A stretch of DNA of 64,000 bases from Bacillus sp. SD075 (GCF_017355165.1 NZ_JADILK010000010.1:62001-126000); one strand, 5' to 3'. Shown: positions 40,590-49,661, counted from the stretch's first letter. Numbers and translations: made by a program. The notes: generated by a model not told the origin, from the letters alone.

Positions 40590-41858
40590 ATGCTGGAACT
40601 TATCATGAATGACATCTTGGGTACACCTTCCATACTTGTGGGGCTGTTTGCCCTCATTGGACTGCTGTTACAGCGGAAATCCAGTGCGGATGTTGTATCT
40701 GGAACGCTAAAAACCGTCATGGGCTTCATTATCATTGGAGCGGGAGCGGCAGTGCTCATTGGCGCCCTTGATATATTCAGTAAAATGTTCGATCATGCAT
40801 TCAATGTACAAGGCGTCATACCGAATAACGAAGCCATTGTCGCAGCCGCCCAAAGTGATTTTGGGACTTCGACTGCACTTATCATGGTTTTTGGTATGGT
40901 TGTCAATGTTTTGCTAGCTCGTTTCACGCCATTTAAATATATATTCTTAACGGGACACCATACCTTATTCATGGCTTGTTTACTTGCTGTCACCCTATCG
41001 GTCGGCGGGCTCAACGGATTTCCGCTTATCTTGGTCGGTTCCATTCTATTAGGAGTTTGCATGGTGTTGTTCCCAGCCCTCCTTCAGCCATACGTACGGA
41101 AGATTACCGGAAGCGACGATTTTGCCATCGGCCATTTCGGGACAATCGGATATTTTGTATCCGCGACTGTTGGAAAATGGTTTGGAAATAAGGAAAAAAC
41201 GACAGAACAAATCAAGGTTCCTAAATCTTTAGGATTCCTGAGGGACACATCAGTCGCTGTATCGCTTACGATGACGATGTTCTTCGTGATCGTCGCATTG
41301 TTTGCCGGACAGAACTATATTGAAACGGAATTATCCGGCGGTTCGAACTTCATCGTATTCTCTTTCATCCAAGCGATAACATTTGCTGCAGGAGTCTACA
41401 TCATCCTTGCAGGGGTTCGGATGTTAATTGCTGAAATCGTCCCTGCATTCAAAGGGATTGCCGATAAGGTGGCGCCGAATACAAAACCTGCATTGGATTG
41501 TCCTACCATCTTTCCATTCGCTCCAAATGCAGTGATCATTGGATTCCTATTCAGTTTCTTGGCTGGACTATTATCCATGTTCCTCCTACCGGTACTTGGA
41601 TTGAAAGTAATCGTTCCAGGGCTTGTACCGCATTTCTTCACCGGAGCTGCAGCAGGTGTATTTGGAAATGCCACAGGAGGCAGACGCGGAGCGATGCTTG
41701 GATCTTTTGCCAACGGGCTCATCATTAGTTTCCTGCCGGCGATACTGCTGGTCTTCTTGGGGGATGTAGGGTTTGAAGGTACAACATTTGGTGATTCGGA
41801 CTTCGGTGTGGTCGGTCTCTTCATCCTAAGCGTCATGAAACTTTTAGGATTATCCTAA
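40590..41858 (+). CDS. ulaA: PTS EIIC component, ascorbate (UlaA) family
   Basis: A 422-aa membrane permease of the ascorbate-galactitol superfamily with about 11 helices. Family stretches: LGTPSILVGLFALIGLLLQRKSSADVVSGTLKTVMGFIIIGAGA near the N-terminus, FTPFKYIFLTGHHTLFMA, GHFGTIGYFVSATVG and the late FPFAPNAVIIGFLFSFLAG. AAGAGGGGGAG precedes the ATG. The complete system needs EIIA, supplied either by the upstream regulator's C-terminal domain or from elsewhere. No ascorbate-6-phosphate catabolic genes are next to it, so the sugar acid transported is uncertain and the symbol reflects family only. Confidence 0.88.
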   Translation: MLELIMNDILGTPSILVGLFALIGLLLQRKSSADVVSGTLKTVMGFIIIGAGAAVLIGALDIFSKMFDHAFNVQGVIPNNEAIVAAAQSDFGTSTALIMVFGMVVNVLLARFTPFKYIFLTGHHTLFMACLLAVTLSVGGLNGFPLILVGSILLGVCMVLFPALLQPYVRKITGSDDFAIGHFGTIGYFVSATVGKWFGNKEKTTEQIKVPKSLGFLRDTSVAVSLTMTMFFVIVALFAGQNYIETELSGGSNFIVFSFIQAITFAAGVYIILAGVRMLIAEIVPAFKGIADKVAPNTKPALDCPTIFPFAPNAVIIGFLFSFLAGLLSMFLLPVLGLKVIVPGLVPHFFTGAAAGVFGNATGGRRGAMLGSFANGLIISFLPAILLVFLGDVGFEGTTFGDSDFGVVGLFILSVMKLLGLS

Positions 41859-41907
41859 ACTGTTATACTGTTAAGGTAGATGTACAAAAATAAATGAATG
41901 AATGAAA

Positions 41908-41950
41908 CCAACAGCCTAAGATCTTATAGATAGTGGGCTGTTGGCATTTT
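41908..41950 (+). terminator. Terminator after ulaA
   Basis: CCAACAGCC / GGGCTGTTGG, followed by CATTTT. Confidence 0.75.
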
Positions 41951-41981
41951 CATCATCATTCGGATTTTTGAGGTGATTTGC

Positions 41982-42827
41982 ATGACCAATAAGGCAATTG
42001 TGCTCGATTTGGATGGCACGACATTGAACGAAAGAAATACTGTGAATGAGACGCTGGAACAATGCATAGGCGAACTGAGGGAAAGCGGTAAGCTGATTTT
42101 CATTGCAACAGGAAGAACGATGGAAGAAGTGAGGGACGTTTTGCCGTCAGGCATGGAAGCCGATGGAATGGTGACTGCCAATGGAATGTCCGTATTCATC
42201 GGAAAGAAACAGATTGTCGAACACGCCCTGTCGACGGAACTTGTGGAAGAATTGGTCGATAAAGCAGGAGCGGAAGAGATTTTTTACGAAGTTCATCCGA
42301 ACGCTGGAACACGAATGGCATTACTTAAAGATAAAGACTATATGGTTAAACAAGGTTTGATGCCAAAGCCGGAGACAGTGGATGAAAATGAATGGCTATC
42401 AAGGCAGGATGCAGTGGAAGACAAAATAAGATGGTCAGAACAACTGGATATAAGCAGTGTAGCCAAAATCTACTTCTTCAGCAATGAAATGAATACGATT
42501 CGAAGATGGAAAGCGGAGTTGGAGAAAATCAAGCAGTACAATGCCTTTACCACAGCTTCCTCCACCCATCATAATGTAGAAGTGACCGTGGAAGGCATCA
42601 CAAAAGCAACAGGCGTTCAACTGCTGCTGAAACATTTCAAGCTGGCACCGGAAAATATCCTGGCCGTAGGCGATGGTGAAAATGACCTCCCGCTATTTAA
42701 ACTCGCCGGGCGTTGCGTGGCCATGAAAAATGCCACGGACCTGGTCAAAGAACAGGCCGATGAAGTGACGGAGTATTCATATCGAGAAGATGGACTGTAT
42801 CGCTTTTTGAAGGGGAAGTTTAACTGA
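41982..42827 (+). CDS. Cof-type HAD-IIB family phosphatase
   Basis: A 281-aa haloacid-dehalogenase hydrolase. Motif I is VLDLDGTTLN (residues 7-16), motif II FIATGRTMEEV and motif III/IV ITKATGVQLLLKHF...VGDGENDLPLFKLAG (about 240-255), with a C2B cap between. Substrates are phosphorylated sugars or cofactors. ATG 41982 follows GAGGTGA; the GTG at 41973 in the same frame is inside that site. It lies 123 bp after ulaA behind a terminator, so a link to the PTS substrate is possible but weak. Confidence 0.9.
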   Translation: MTNKAIVLDLDGTTLNERNTVNETLEQCIGELRESGKLIFIATGRTMEEVRDVLPSGMEADGMVTANGMSVFIGKKQIVEHALSTELVEELVDKAGAEEIFYEVHPNAGTRMALLKDKDYMVKQGLMPKPETVDENEWLSRQDAVEDKIRWSEQLDISSVAKIYFFSNEMNTIRRWKAELEKIKQYNAFTTASSTHHNVEVTVEGITKATGVQLLLKHFKLAPENILAVGDGENDLPLFKLAGRCVAMKNATDLVKEQADEVTEYSYREDGLYRFLKGKFN

Positions 42828-42841
42828 TATAATCTGGAAGG

Positions 42842-42880
42842 CAAAGCGCGTCCTGGGGACCTCCCCAGGACGAGCTTTGT
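42842..42880 (+). terminator. Hairpin after the HAD phosphatase
   Basis: CAAAGCGCGTCCTGGGG / CCCCAGGACGAGCTTTG stem with an ACCT loop. The T-run is short, so termination efficiency is uncertain. Confidence 0.55.
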
Positions 42881-42924
42881 TGGATAATCGAAGGGGAATT
42901 TATCCATCAATACCTGCTGTCCAA

Positions 42925-43297
42925 TTAATATCTACCTAATTTGAACAAAACGGTATAAGTTTGATCATTGTGTTCCCAAACTACGGACACAACTGTACCT
43001 TTTGATGGCTTAGGTGTCTAAGTAAAAATCATCTGAAAAAAGAGGCAGAAAAGTAATTGAGCCATCTTCCGCCCTTCCTTCTTCAAAACTATTGATTCTT
43101 GTATTGATTTTATCATTTTCTTTACCTACAATGGCTTTTACAGTTACCTTATCGTTATTTCTTTGTTTTAAATACCTTCCCACCCAGATGGTTCACTGGA
43201 ATCTATATTCTTCGAATAAGTTACCTTCCACATTCTATTGGCTGAAGTTCCTGATATTACTATACTTGAGTCATACCAATAAAAGCAGATTCCAATG
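42925..43297 (-). pseudogene. Decayed secreted/lipoprotein-like gene
   Basis: Minus-strand segments in three frames line up as one broken protein: SIVISGTSANRMWKVTYSKNIDSSEPSGWEG, then NDKVTVKAIVGKENDKINTRINSFEEGRAEDGSITFLPLFSDDFYLDT, then PKPSKGTVVSVVWEHNDQTYTVLFKLGRY and stop. At least two frameshifts separate them, and no start or signal peptide remains. The pattern recalls small bacillar exported beta-rich proteins, but no family is assigned. Confidence 0.55.
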
Positions 43298-43475
43298 AGA
43301 GCTTACGGTATTATAACTTTTAAATATTTACTTCTAATCATAAAACCCACTTCATGTTATCCTCCAATATTGATCAATTAGTTGTAATTTATCTGCATTT
43401 TACCCTAAATGGAAAAAAGGTTTATTGTTCTTTTTTTCTGAAATCAGCTGGAACATGTTTTTGAGGGTATAAAAT

Positions 43476-43576
43476 TTGATTTCCACTCCAGGCCCTCGGC
43501 GTTCTTGCGCCTGTGGGGTCTCCCTTGGATGCATTCTTCCCGCAGGAGTCTCGTACCTTCCGTTCCAATCAACTTT
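43476..43576. repeat. Dispersed GC-rich intergenic repeat, copy 3 (inverted)
   Basis: The reverse-strand form of copies 1 and 2: TTGATTTCCACTCCAGGC, CTTGCGCCTGTGGGGTCTCCC, TTCCCGCAGGAGTCTCG, TTCCAATCAACTTT. Non-coding. Confidence 0.75.
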
Positions 43577-43650
43577 AGCTGGAACGGAACTATGATTTTA
43601 GGACAAGAATCTTAAATGGTTTTTGACTGTATTATGAAACCCTCAATGGA

Positions 43651-43803
43651 TTGAAGAAATTTGTGACACTCCTGCCGAATAACTGGCTAGACGAGACCCC
43701 GCAGGCGCTTGCTTTGATGAGGCTTGGCAGACAGTCGGCGGAAAGGGAGCGGATTTCTGAAACTCCGAACGTTTCTTAATATTGCAGGCATTTCTACAGT
43801 CTG
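43651..43803. repeat. Dispersed intergenic repeat, partial related copy
   Basis: Contains ACTCCTGCCGAATAACTGG, GAGACCCCGCAGGCGC and ends TTCTACAGTCTGG, the same edge as copies 1 and 2. It stands directly beside copy 3, giving a two-unit cluster in front of the LacI gene. Confidence 0.6.
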
Positions 43804-44038
43804 GAGCCCATCTTTATAGATGGATCTTCCTTCTATAGGAAGATAAGCTTTAAATTCTCCTATTTTTCGAAAAGTTCAACCAGACGCAATTCAAAACCCA
43901 AAACAGTACCATAACTGGAAGTAAAATTTTAAATATTATGATATATTAAAGGGAAATCATAATGTTTATATTGATATAGATCCGTTATTTTAGTTTCCTA
44001 GGATAACAATTTCTAGACATGGAAAGGATTAATGAAGC

Positions 44039-45064
44039 ATGAAGAGAGTGACGACAGAAGATGTGGCAAAAATAGCGGGTGTTTCACAATCGACAGTATC
44101 CAGGGTTTTAAATGATTATCCCTATATTAAGAAAAATACGCGTGACAAGGTTCTTGCTGTAATTAATGAGCTGGGATTTACAAGGGATGAAATTGCCAGA
44201 AGCCTTGTTGAAAAAAGGACCAAATCAATAGGCTTAATATTAGGAAGCATTTCAAATCCATTCTTTGCCGAAACGGCGGAAGTCATCATAGAGAGGGCAC
44301 AAGAATTAAAATATGATGTCATCGTCTACAACACGGGGCATAAAGATGAAAACTTGGAACAAGCCATTAATTTGCTGATTGGTAAAAGGGTAGAGGGAAT
44401 CATCCTTACAAGCGTTAGTAAAAATTATACTGAAAAAATCAAGAAGTTACATGATAATGGATTTCCAGTATTATTATATAATAGTTTCCTCGATATCAAG
44501 GACGTTAACTTTATCGTAATGGATAATAATAAAGGTGCCAGGCTCGCTGTCCAGCATCTATTAAAGTTAGGACATAAAAAAATAGCGAAAATATCCGGCC
44601 CATCCAAATACTTGGCAACTTATGAGCGAACGGTAGGTTATAAAGAAGAGATGATGGAAAACGGATATGAAATTGATGAAGGCATGATTTTCAATAGTGA
44701 ATTTTCCTATGACAAGATTTATTCATTTACAAAAAAATTGTTGAAAAAGAAGGACAGGCCGACAGCAATCCTGGCCGCATCCGATCAGATGGCTCTAGCA
44801 GTCTTAGATGCAGCTTCAAACCTGAATTTGAAAATTCCTGATGATTTATCCGTTGTTGGGTTTGATAATATAAGATTGTCCGCTAATGAATTTATAGGGT
44901 TGACCACAATATCTCAACAAATGGATCAAATGTCTTTAACAGCTTTGGAAAAATTAATTTATCTCATAGAAAATAAAGAAGCATCATCTTCATCGATACA
45001 AATTTTCCTTAAGCCTGAACTGATGGTCCGTAAAACAACAGGGCCAGCACCCATGCATGATTAA
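44039..45064 (+). CDS. LacI family transcriptional regulator
   Basis: A 341-aa LacI/GalR-type regulator. HTH and hinge: TTEDVAKIAGVSQSTVSRVLNDYPYIKKNTRDKVLAVINELGFTRDEIARSL (about 5-57). The periplasmic-binding-protein-like ligand domain follows, with SIGLILGSISNPFFAE, GIILTSVSKNY and the late SVVGFDNIRLSANEFIGLTTISQQ. ATG 44039 has a GGAAAGGA site upstream. It precedes a catabolic gene cluster whose first two intergenic regions each contain the same 20-bp palindrome, its likely operators. Ligand unknown; a sugar-acid or sugar-like molecule is expected from the family. Confidence 0.93.
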   Translation: MKRVTTEDVAKIAGVSQSTVSRVLNDYPYIKKNTRDKVLAVINELGFTRDEIARSLVEKRTKSIGLILGSISNPFFAETAEVIIERAQELKYDVIVYNTGHKDENLEQAINLLIGKRVEGIILTSVSKNYTEKIKKLHDNGFPVLLYNSFLDIKDVNFIVMDNNKGARLAVQHLLKLGHKKIAKISGPSKYLATYERTVGYKEEMMENGYEIDEGMIFNSEFSYDKIYSFTKKLLKKKDRPTAILAASDQMALAVLDAASNLNLKIPDDLSVVGFDNIRLSANEFIGLTTISQQMDQMSLTALEKLIYLIENKEASSSSIQIFLKPELMVRKTTGPAPMHD

Positions 45065-45226
45065 GGGTAAAGGCCGGTTTTGGATTGGGCCTCAAGTGTA
45101 TTAACACTCCTTAAAAAGAAATCGGTCTTTTAAAAATTTTTAGGCTTAATATTAGTTTTACTATTTACAAAAGTCGGAAAGTTGTTTATATTTTAATTTG
45201 TAATCGCTATCAATCATTTTGCAACA

Positions 45227-45246
45227 TTTTGAATACGTATTCAAAA
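45227..45246. promoter_or_regulatory. Operator palindrome 1 of the LacI cluster
   Basis: TTTTGAATACGTATTCAAAA, a perfect 20-bp palindrome with the central CG typical of LacI/GalR operators, about 80 bp before the SDR start. Confidence 0.8.
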
Positions 45247-45308
45247 TGAAAATGCAAAATGCCTGCGTGTACAAAAATAGCCTCGATGAGGTGAAGATAG
45301 GTGATAGA

Positions 45309-46076
45309 TTGGATATAAATCATTTATTTAATTTAAACGGTAAAGTGGCCATCATTACAGGCGCCAGTAAGGGAATAGGTAAAGACTTAGGCCTTTTACT
45401 TGCGCAGGCTGGGGCCAATATAGCGATAGTGGCCCGCAATAAAGAGCAACTCGAGGAAGCCGCACATGAAATTGGGCAAACCGGTGCAAATGTTTTACCC
45501 GTTTCATTTGACTTAACAAAGGTTGAAGAAACGGCGAAAGTAATGGAAGGGATATATAAACACTTCGGTAAAATTGATATTTTAATAAATAATGCAGGAA
45601 TAAACGTGGCAAAGCCAGCTGAAGTGTTGACAGCGCAAGAGTGGGATACAGTTCTGGACATTAATTTAAAAAGTGTATTTTTTACGAGCCAAGCTGCAGG
45701 GAAGTATATGATCGACCAAAAAAAAGGCAAGATCATAAATATGTCTTCACAAATGGCATTCGTCGGTTATTATAAACGGGCTGCATACTCCTCCAGTAAA
45801 GGGGGAATTACACAGCTGACGAAAGCGCTTGCGATAGAATGGGCACCGCATCAAGTCAATGTCAATGCCATTGCCCCAACCTTCATTGAAACGCCGATGA
45901 CCAAGCCGATGTTTGAAGATGAAGCGTTCAAAACTGAAGTATTGAGTAGAATTCCGCTTGGCAGACTTGCTAAAACTGAGGATTTATTTGGCGGCGTGGT
46001 CTATCTCGCATCAGATTGTTCAGATATGGTGACAGGTCAAACATTGGTGGTTGATGGCGGTTGGACCGTCTGGTGA
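45309..46076 (+). CDS. SDR family oxidoreductase
   Basis: A 255-aa classical short-chain dehydrogenase. Cofactor motif TGASKGIGKDLGLLLA (Gly-rich, TGxxxGIG), NNAGINVAKP, catalytic Ser in IINMSSQMAF, then YxxxK as YSSSKGG (Tyr about 158), and a C-terminal YLASDCSDMVTGQTLVVDGGW. The frame is open from 45219, but that stretch contains operator 1. TTG 45309 with AGGTGAT 5 bases upstream gives the normal SDR length, so it is chosen (GTG 45291 is an alternative). First enzyme of the LacI-controlled cluster; the alcohol substrate is unknown. Confidence 0.88.
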   Translation: MDINHLFNLNGKVAIITGASKGIGKDLGLLLAQAGANIAIVARNKEQLEEAAHEIGQTGANVLPVSFDLTKVEETAKVMEGIYKHFGKIDILINNAGINVAKPAEVLTAQEWDTVLDINLKSVFFTSQAAGKYMIDQKKGKIINMSSQMAFVGYYKRAAYSSSKGGITQLTKALAIEWAPHQVNVNAIAPTFIETPMTKPMFEDEAFKTEVLSRIPLGRLAKTEDLFGGVVYLASDCSDMVTGQTLVVDGGWTVW

Positions 46077-46079
46077 TTT

Positions 46080-46099
46080 TTTTGAATACGTATTCAAAA
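46080..46099. promoter_or_regulatory. Operator palindrome 2 of the LacI cluster
   Basis: The identical TTTTGAATACGTATTCAAAA, 853 bp after operator 1 and immediately after the SDR stop. It suggests either a second promoter for the cupin-to-HisD part or DNA looping. Confidence 0.8.
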
Positions 46100-46201
46100 G
46101 AGGGTGAAGAATGTCTGCTGCTCAAGTCTTTACCCTCTAAATAGATGGGTCTTGAAAATTGAGAAATGAAAAAATTAACGAACTGGGAAGGGGAAATTAA
46201 A

Positions 46202-46825
46202 ATGTCAGTACAAGAGCCTAAAGTGAAAAAAGCGGTAACGAATGAGGAAATGGAAAACAATTGGATCGTCCGTTTTGATCAAATGAAATCAAAAGGAATA
46301 CCGTTAATGTTCATTGATAGTATCATTCCGGGCCATCAACGTATCAACTATACATTAATAGGGGATACAGCAAGTGAAAATGATAATTTCACACCTGAAA
46401 TTACCGAGCCGCATGGTTTTCAAATTGGAATGGTGAAAGCCCAAAAAGGAAACGGTCCTGCTTACCATACGCATGATTACATTGAATCCTTCCTTCCTCT
46501 CTCAGGAAAATGGCGCTTTTACTGGGGAAAGGGTCCTGATGAAATTGATGGCGAAACGATCATCGACCAATGGGACTTAATTTCATTACCGCCAGGTTTA
46601 TGGAGAGGTTTCGAAAACATCAGTGAAGAAGATGCTTGGATCTTTGCCGTTCTTGAACAACATCAAGTATTTGATGGTAAAGACCCTTACTGGTCGCCAA
46701 AAGTGATCAAGGATGCAGCTGAATATGGATTCTTTGCCAATGATTTAGGAAAAATGATTAAACCGGATAACTTTGAAGAACTTGAAAAGGAAATTGCCGA
46801 TAAATTGAAAATGGGTGAAAAATAA
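46202..46825 (+). CDS. Cupin domain-containing protein
   Basis: A 207-aa single-cupin protein. The cupin motif 1 region is GPAYHTHDYIESFLPLSGKWRFYWG (about 88-112) with HxH(X)4E metal ligands, and motif 2 is DLISLPPGLWRGFENIS. Upstream in-frame codons exist to 46166, but GGAAGGGGAAATTAAA fixes ATG 46202. It sits after operator 2 and 2 bp before a hydrolase gene. In such clusters, cupins act as isomerases or dioxygenases; no specific activity is assignable. Confidence 0.85.
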   Translation: MSVQEPKVKKAVTNEEMENNWIVRFDQMKSKGIPLMFIDSIIPGHQRINYTLIGDTASENDNFTPEITEPHGFQIGMVKAQKGNGPAYHTHDYIESFLPLSGKWRFYWGKGPDEIDGETIIDQWDLISLPPGLWRGFENISEEDAWIFAVLEQHQVFDGKDPYWSPKVIKDAAEYGFFANDLGKMIKPDNFEELEKEIADKLKMGEK

Positions 46826-46827
46826 GG

Positions 46828-47526
46828 ATGGATAAAGTGCCGCTCATTTTGCTTCCGGGGACACTTTGTGATGAACGTCTCTGGGAAACGGTGAACCTAA
46901 CAGATCTGGCTGATGTGAAAGTCTGTGATGTGTCGAAGGCTGATACTATAGAAGGAATGGCAAAAACGGTATTGGAGGAGGCGCCTGACAGGTTCGCCCT
47001 TGCAGGATTATCACTGGGTGGCATCATTTCTTTGGAAATCATGCATCTGGCACCTGAACGGGTCATGAAATTGGCATTGCTTGATACAAATCCAAATCCT
47101 CCAAGCCTGGAACAAATCGAAGGTTGGGAAAGGTTCATCGATCTGGCGAATAACGGTCAATTTCTGGATATTACAATCAATCACCTTCTGCCGGTGTTAA
47201 TCCACCCTGACCGTAGAAATGATGAAGCATTAGTTTCAAAGATTATCGATATGGCTGAAAAAATCGGTATTGAGGGGTATATCAATCAGTTAAAAGCAGT
47301 AATAACGCGTTCGGATCAACGTCCCATTCTTCCTGCCATTGCCTGTCCGACCATGATTTTGGTAGGAAGGGATGACAGGGTATGTCCCCTGCACATGTCC
47401 GAGTTTTTAACGGAAAACATCCCGGCGGCGAGTCTTGAAATCATAAGCCATTCAGGCCATTTAAGCCCTTTGGAACAGCCTGAAAAAGTAAGCGCTGCCT
47501 TGAGGAAATGGTTGTCAGGTGATTGA
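46828..47526 (+). CDS. Alpha/beta hydrolase
   Basis: A 232-aa alpha/beta-hydrolase fold protein. Oxyanion region PLILLPGTLCDERLW (residues 5-19), nucleophile elbow GLSLGGI (Ser about 62), acid in VGRDDRVCP and catalytic His in SHSGHLSPLEQP (about 213). Starts 2 bp after the cupin stop. It probably cleaves an ester, lactone or C-C bond in the pathway. A 60-bp spacer separates it from the aldolase gene. Confidence 0.88.
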   Translation: MDKVPLILLPGTLCDERLWETVNLTDLADVKVCDVSKADTIEGMAKTVLEEAPDRFALAGLSLGGIISLEIMHLAPERVMKLALLDTNPNPPSLEQIEGWERFIDLANNGQFLDITINHLLPVLIHPDRRNDEALVSKIIDMAEKIGIEGYINQLKAVITRSDQRPILPAIACPTMILVGRDDRVCPLHMSEFLTENIPAASLEIISHSGHLSPLEQPEKVSAALRKWLSGD

Positions 47527-47589
47527 AATGCCGGGAACTGGATGTGATTTTTACCGTATTGAACGAGTCTGTAGAAAGAGAGGGAGACG

Positions 47590-48366
47590 ATGAGGAAAAT
47601 TGCCATAAAGGAAAAAATCAAACGTGGGGAACAAGTTCTTGGTGTGTTTTTAGGGATAAATTCCCCGCCATTAGTCGAAATGCTCGGTTATGCTGGCTTT
47701 GATTTTATCGTAATCGATGACGAGCATGGTGCATTCAGTCCTTCAGAGCTTGAAAATATTATCCGTACGGCTGATTCAGTCGGGCTCATCCCGATTGTCC
47801 GGGTTTCATATGACCCTTCCAGTATTCAAAAGGCTTTAGATCGTGGAGCAAAAGGTGTACAAGTACCAATGGTCAATACAAAAGAAGAGGCACTTGAGGT
47901 AGTTAAGCGGGCTAAATTCCCTCCATATGGAAATAGAGGAGTATCGTATTCCACCAGACCGGCGCGTTACGGAAAAGATGGCGGAAAACCCTATTTAGAT
48001 GAGAGTAATGAAAATGTTATGATAATTGTGCATATTGAAACGCAAGCTGCAGCAAACAATTTTGAAGACATTGCAAAAGTTCCTGGTATTGATTTGGCAT
48101 TTATCGGTTCTACAGACCTCTCGGTGAACATGGGATACCAACTAGAAGGGGCAAGTCATCCTGAAGTGCAAAAGGTCATCGATGAACTGTTCATAAAAGG
48201 GAAAGAGCTCGATATGCCAATTGGGACCGTTGCCAGTAACAGTACTGCCGCTAATGCGGCTTTTGACAAAGGCGCCCAATATGTCGGGGTCATATTGAAT
48301 AATGTGATTACGTCTGCGTTAAATGATGTTGTCTCTGCAAGCAAGGCCACTCAATCTGTTAAATGA
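47590..48366 (+). CDS. HpcH/HpaI aldolase family protein
   Basis: A 258-aa class II pyruvate-dependent aldolase of the HpcH/HpaI type (TIM barrel). Landmarks: VIDDEHGAFSPSEL (His in DxEH, about 42-48), GAKGVQVPMVNTKEEA, PPYGNRGVS and IDLAFIGSTDLSVNMG with acidic metal ligand. Such enzymes split 2-keto-3-deoxy acids to pyruvate and an aldehyde. AGAGAGGGAG precedes the ATG. It gives the cluster a probable terminal cleavage step yielding pyruvate. Confidence 0.9.
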   Translation: MRKIAIKEKIKRGEQVLGVFLGINSPPLVEMLGYAGFDFIVIDDEHGAFSPSELENIIRTADSVGLIPIVRVSYDPSSIQKALDRGAKGVQVPMVNTKEEALEVVKRAKFPPYGNRGVSYSTRPARYGKDGGKPYLDESNENVMIIVHIETQAAANNFEDIAKVPGIDLAFIGSTDLSVNMGYQLEGASHPEVQKVIDELFIKGKELDMPIGTVASNSTAANAAFDKGAQYVGVILNNVITSALNDVVSASKATQSVK

Positions 48367-48422
48367 CTTTACAAGAAGTACAGCATTTCAACGAAACTAT
48401 TTAAACGAAAAGGATGGTTATA

Positions 48423-49661
48423 ATGGCAGACAAAAAGACAGGTTCAGTGCAAGTAGCTCCAAAAGAAGAAAAAACAACAATGAATGCAAGCCAACCGGTC
48501 AAGAAAACACCTAACTTCATCTTCTATGCGGATGCTGAAGACGTTAATATGCTCGATACAAAAGATGATTATGATTACATTAATATAGAAGAAACGAATC
48601 AAAAGAAACAGAGAATGAACGGCTTTGACCCGGAATACAACAACATCGTTGATTATATTGTGAAAATCACACGGCAAATCTGGAAAGAGAAAGACATCGG
48701 ACTTATTTACGATACGTATAGCACAAGCATATCCGTTCATAAAGGGTTGATCAATAGTCATGGGGTTAACGAAGTCATATCAGGTACGCTGCAAACATTG
48801 CATGCTTTTCCGGATCGGAAAGGGCTGGGATGGAGTGTAATCTGGTCAGGGGATGATGAAGCAGGATTTTTCACTTCACATCGAGGGCGTTCGGTTGCAA
48901 CGAACCTTGGAGATAGTTTATACGGTCCTGCCACCGGAAAGAAAGTGATGTTCAGAACTAGTGCTGATTGTATGATTTTAAATAATAAGATTTACGAAGA
49001 ATGGCTTGTGATGGATACATATCATCTTGTCCTCCAACTTGGGTTAGATCCGGTCGAGTTTGCTAAAAAAATGGCTAAAAGTACGCAGAAGCTTGCTCCC
49101 GCTATACAGTTTGGATTTAAAGAGACAGCAGAAACGGGACTTCCTCCAAAACTATTCACCCCATCTTCTGATGAGTTCGAGATAGGGGAGTTCATGCAGC
49201 TTGTATTCAATCGAATTTGGGCACGGCGCTCATTTAATTTTGTTCGGGAATTTTATGAGGAAAATGCGGTCGTTCATTATGTCTGCAACAAGGATGTAAT
49301 CGGGGTAAGTGAAATTCAAGGAATGTTCATGAGCCTGTTTGCCTCCGTACCGAATGGGAAAGTGATCCTTGAAAGAGTAACGTGTAATAGACGCGGTTCT
49401 GACCGTGATTGGGATGTAGCAGTACGCTGGAGAATACAAGGCGTGCACGAAGGAACAGGATACTTCGGGGCCCCAAGCGGAAAGGCCATTGATATTGCTG
49501 GAATCAGTCACTATAAAATCCGTAATGAAAAAATTTCGGAGGAATGGTTATTGTTTGATGGGATGGAAGTGTTGCGTCAGATCTATTTGCCTGATGAAAA
49601 CGAATCACAACAAGATGGTGACTCCGCAATGGATGATGGGAATTTTACCGGCGTATCATGA
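48423..49661 (+). CDS. Ester cyclase / SnoaL-like protein with two NTF2-fold domains
   Basis: A 412-aa protein with two SnoaL-like (NTF2-fold) modules: one about 75-210 (VKITRQIWKEKDIGLIYDTYSTSISVH...KIYEEWLVMDT) and one about 250-390 (LVFNRIWARRSFNFVREFYEENAVVHY...KISEEWLLFDG). Both have the family's W..HF-type core and a closing EEW segment. SnoaL-like proteins include aldol-type cyclases and hydratases. AAAGGATGG fixes ATG 48423. Tandem fusion of two such domains in one chain within a catabolic operon is uncommon. Substrate unknown. Confidence 0.82.
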   Translation: MADKKTGSVQVAPKEEKTTMNASQPVKKTPNFIFYADAEDVNMLDTKDDYDYINIEETNQKKQRMNGFDPEYNNIVDYIVKITRQIWKEKDIGLIYDTYSTSISVHKGLINSHGVNEVISGTLQTLHAFPDRKGLGWSVIWSGDDEAGFFTSHRGRSVATNLGDSLYGPATGKKVMFRTSADCMILNNKIYEEWLVMDTYHLVLQLGLDPVEFAKKMAKSTQKLAPAIQFGFKETAETGLPPKLFTPSSDEFEIGEFMQLVFNRIWARRSFNFVREFYEENAVVHYVCNKDVIGVSEIQGMFMSLFASVPNGKVILERVTCNRRGSDRDWDVAVRWRIQGVHEGTGYFGAPSGKAIDIAGISHYKIRNEKISEEWLLFDGMEVLRQIYLPDENESQQDGDSAMDDGNFTGVS

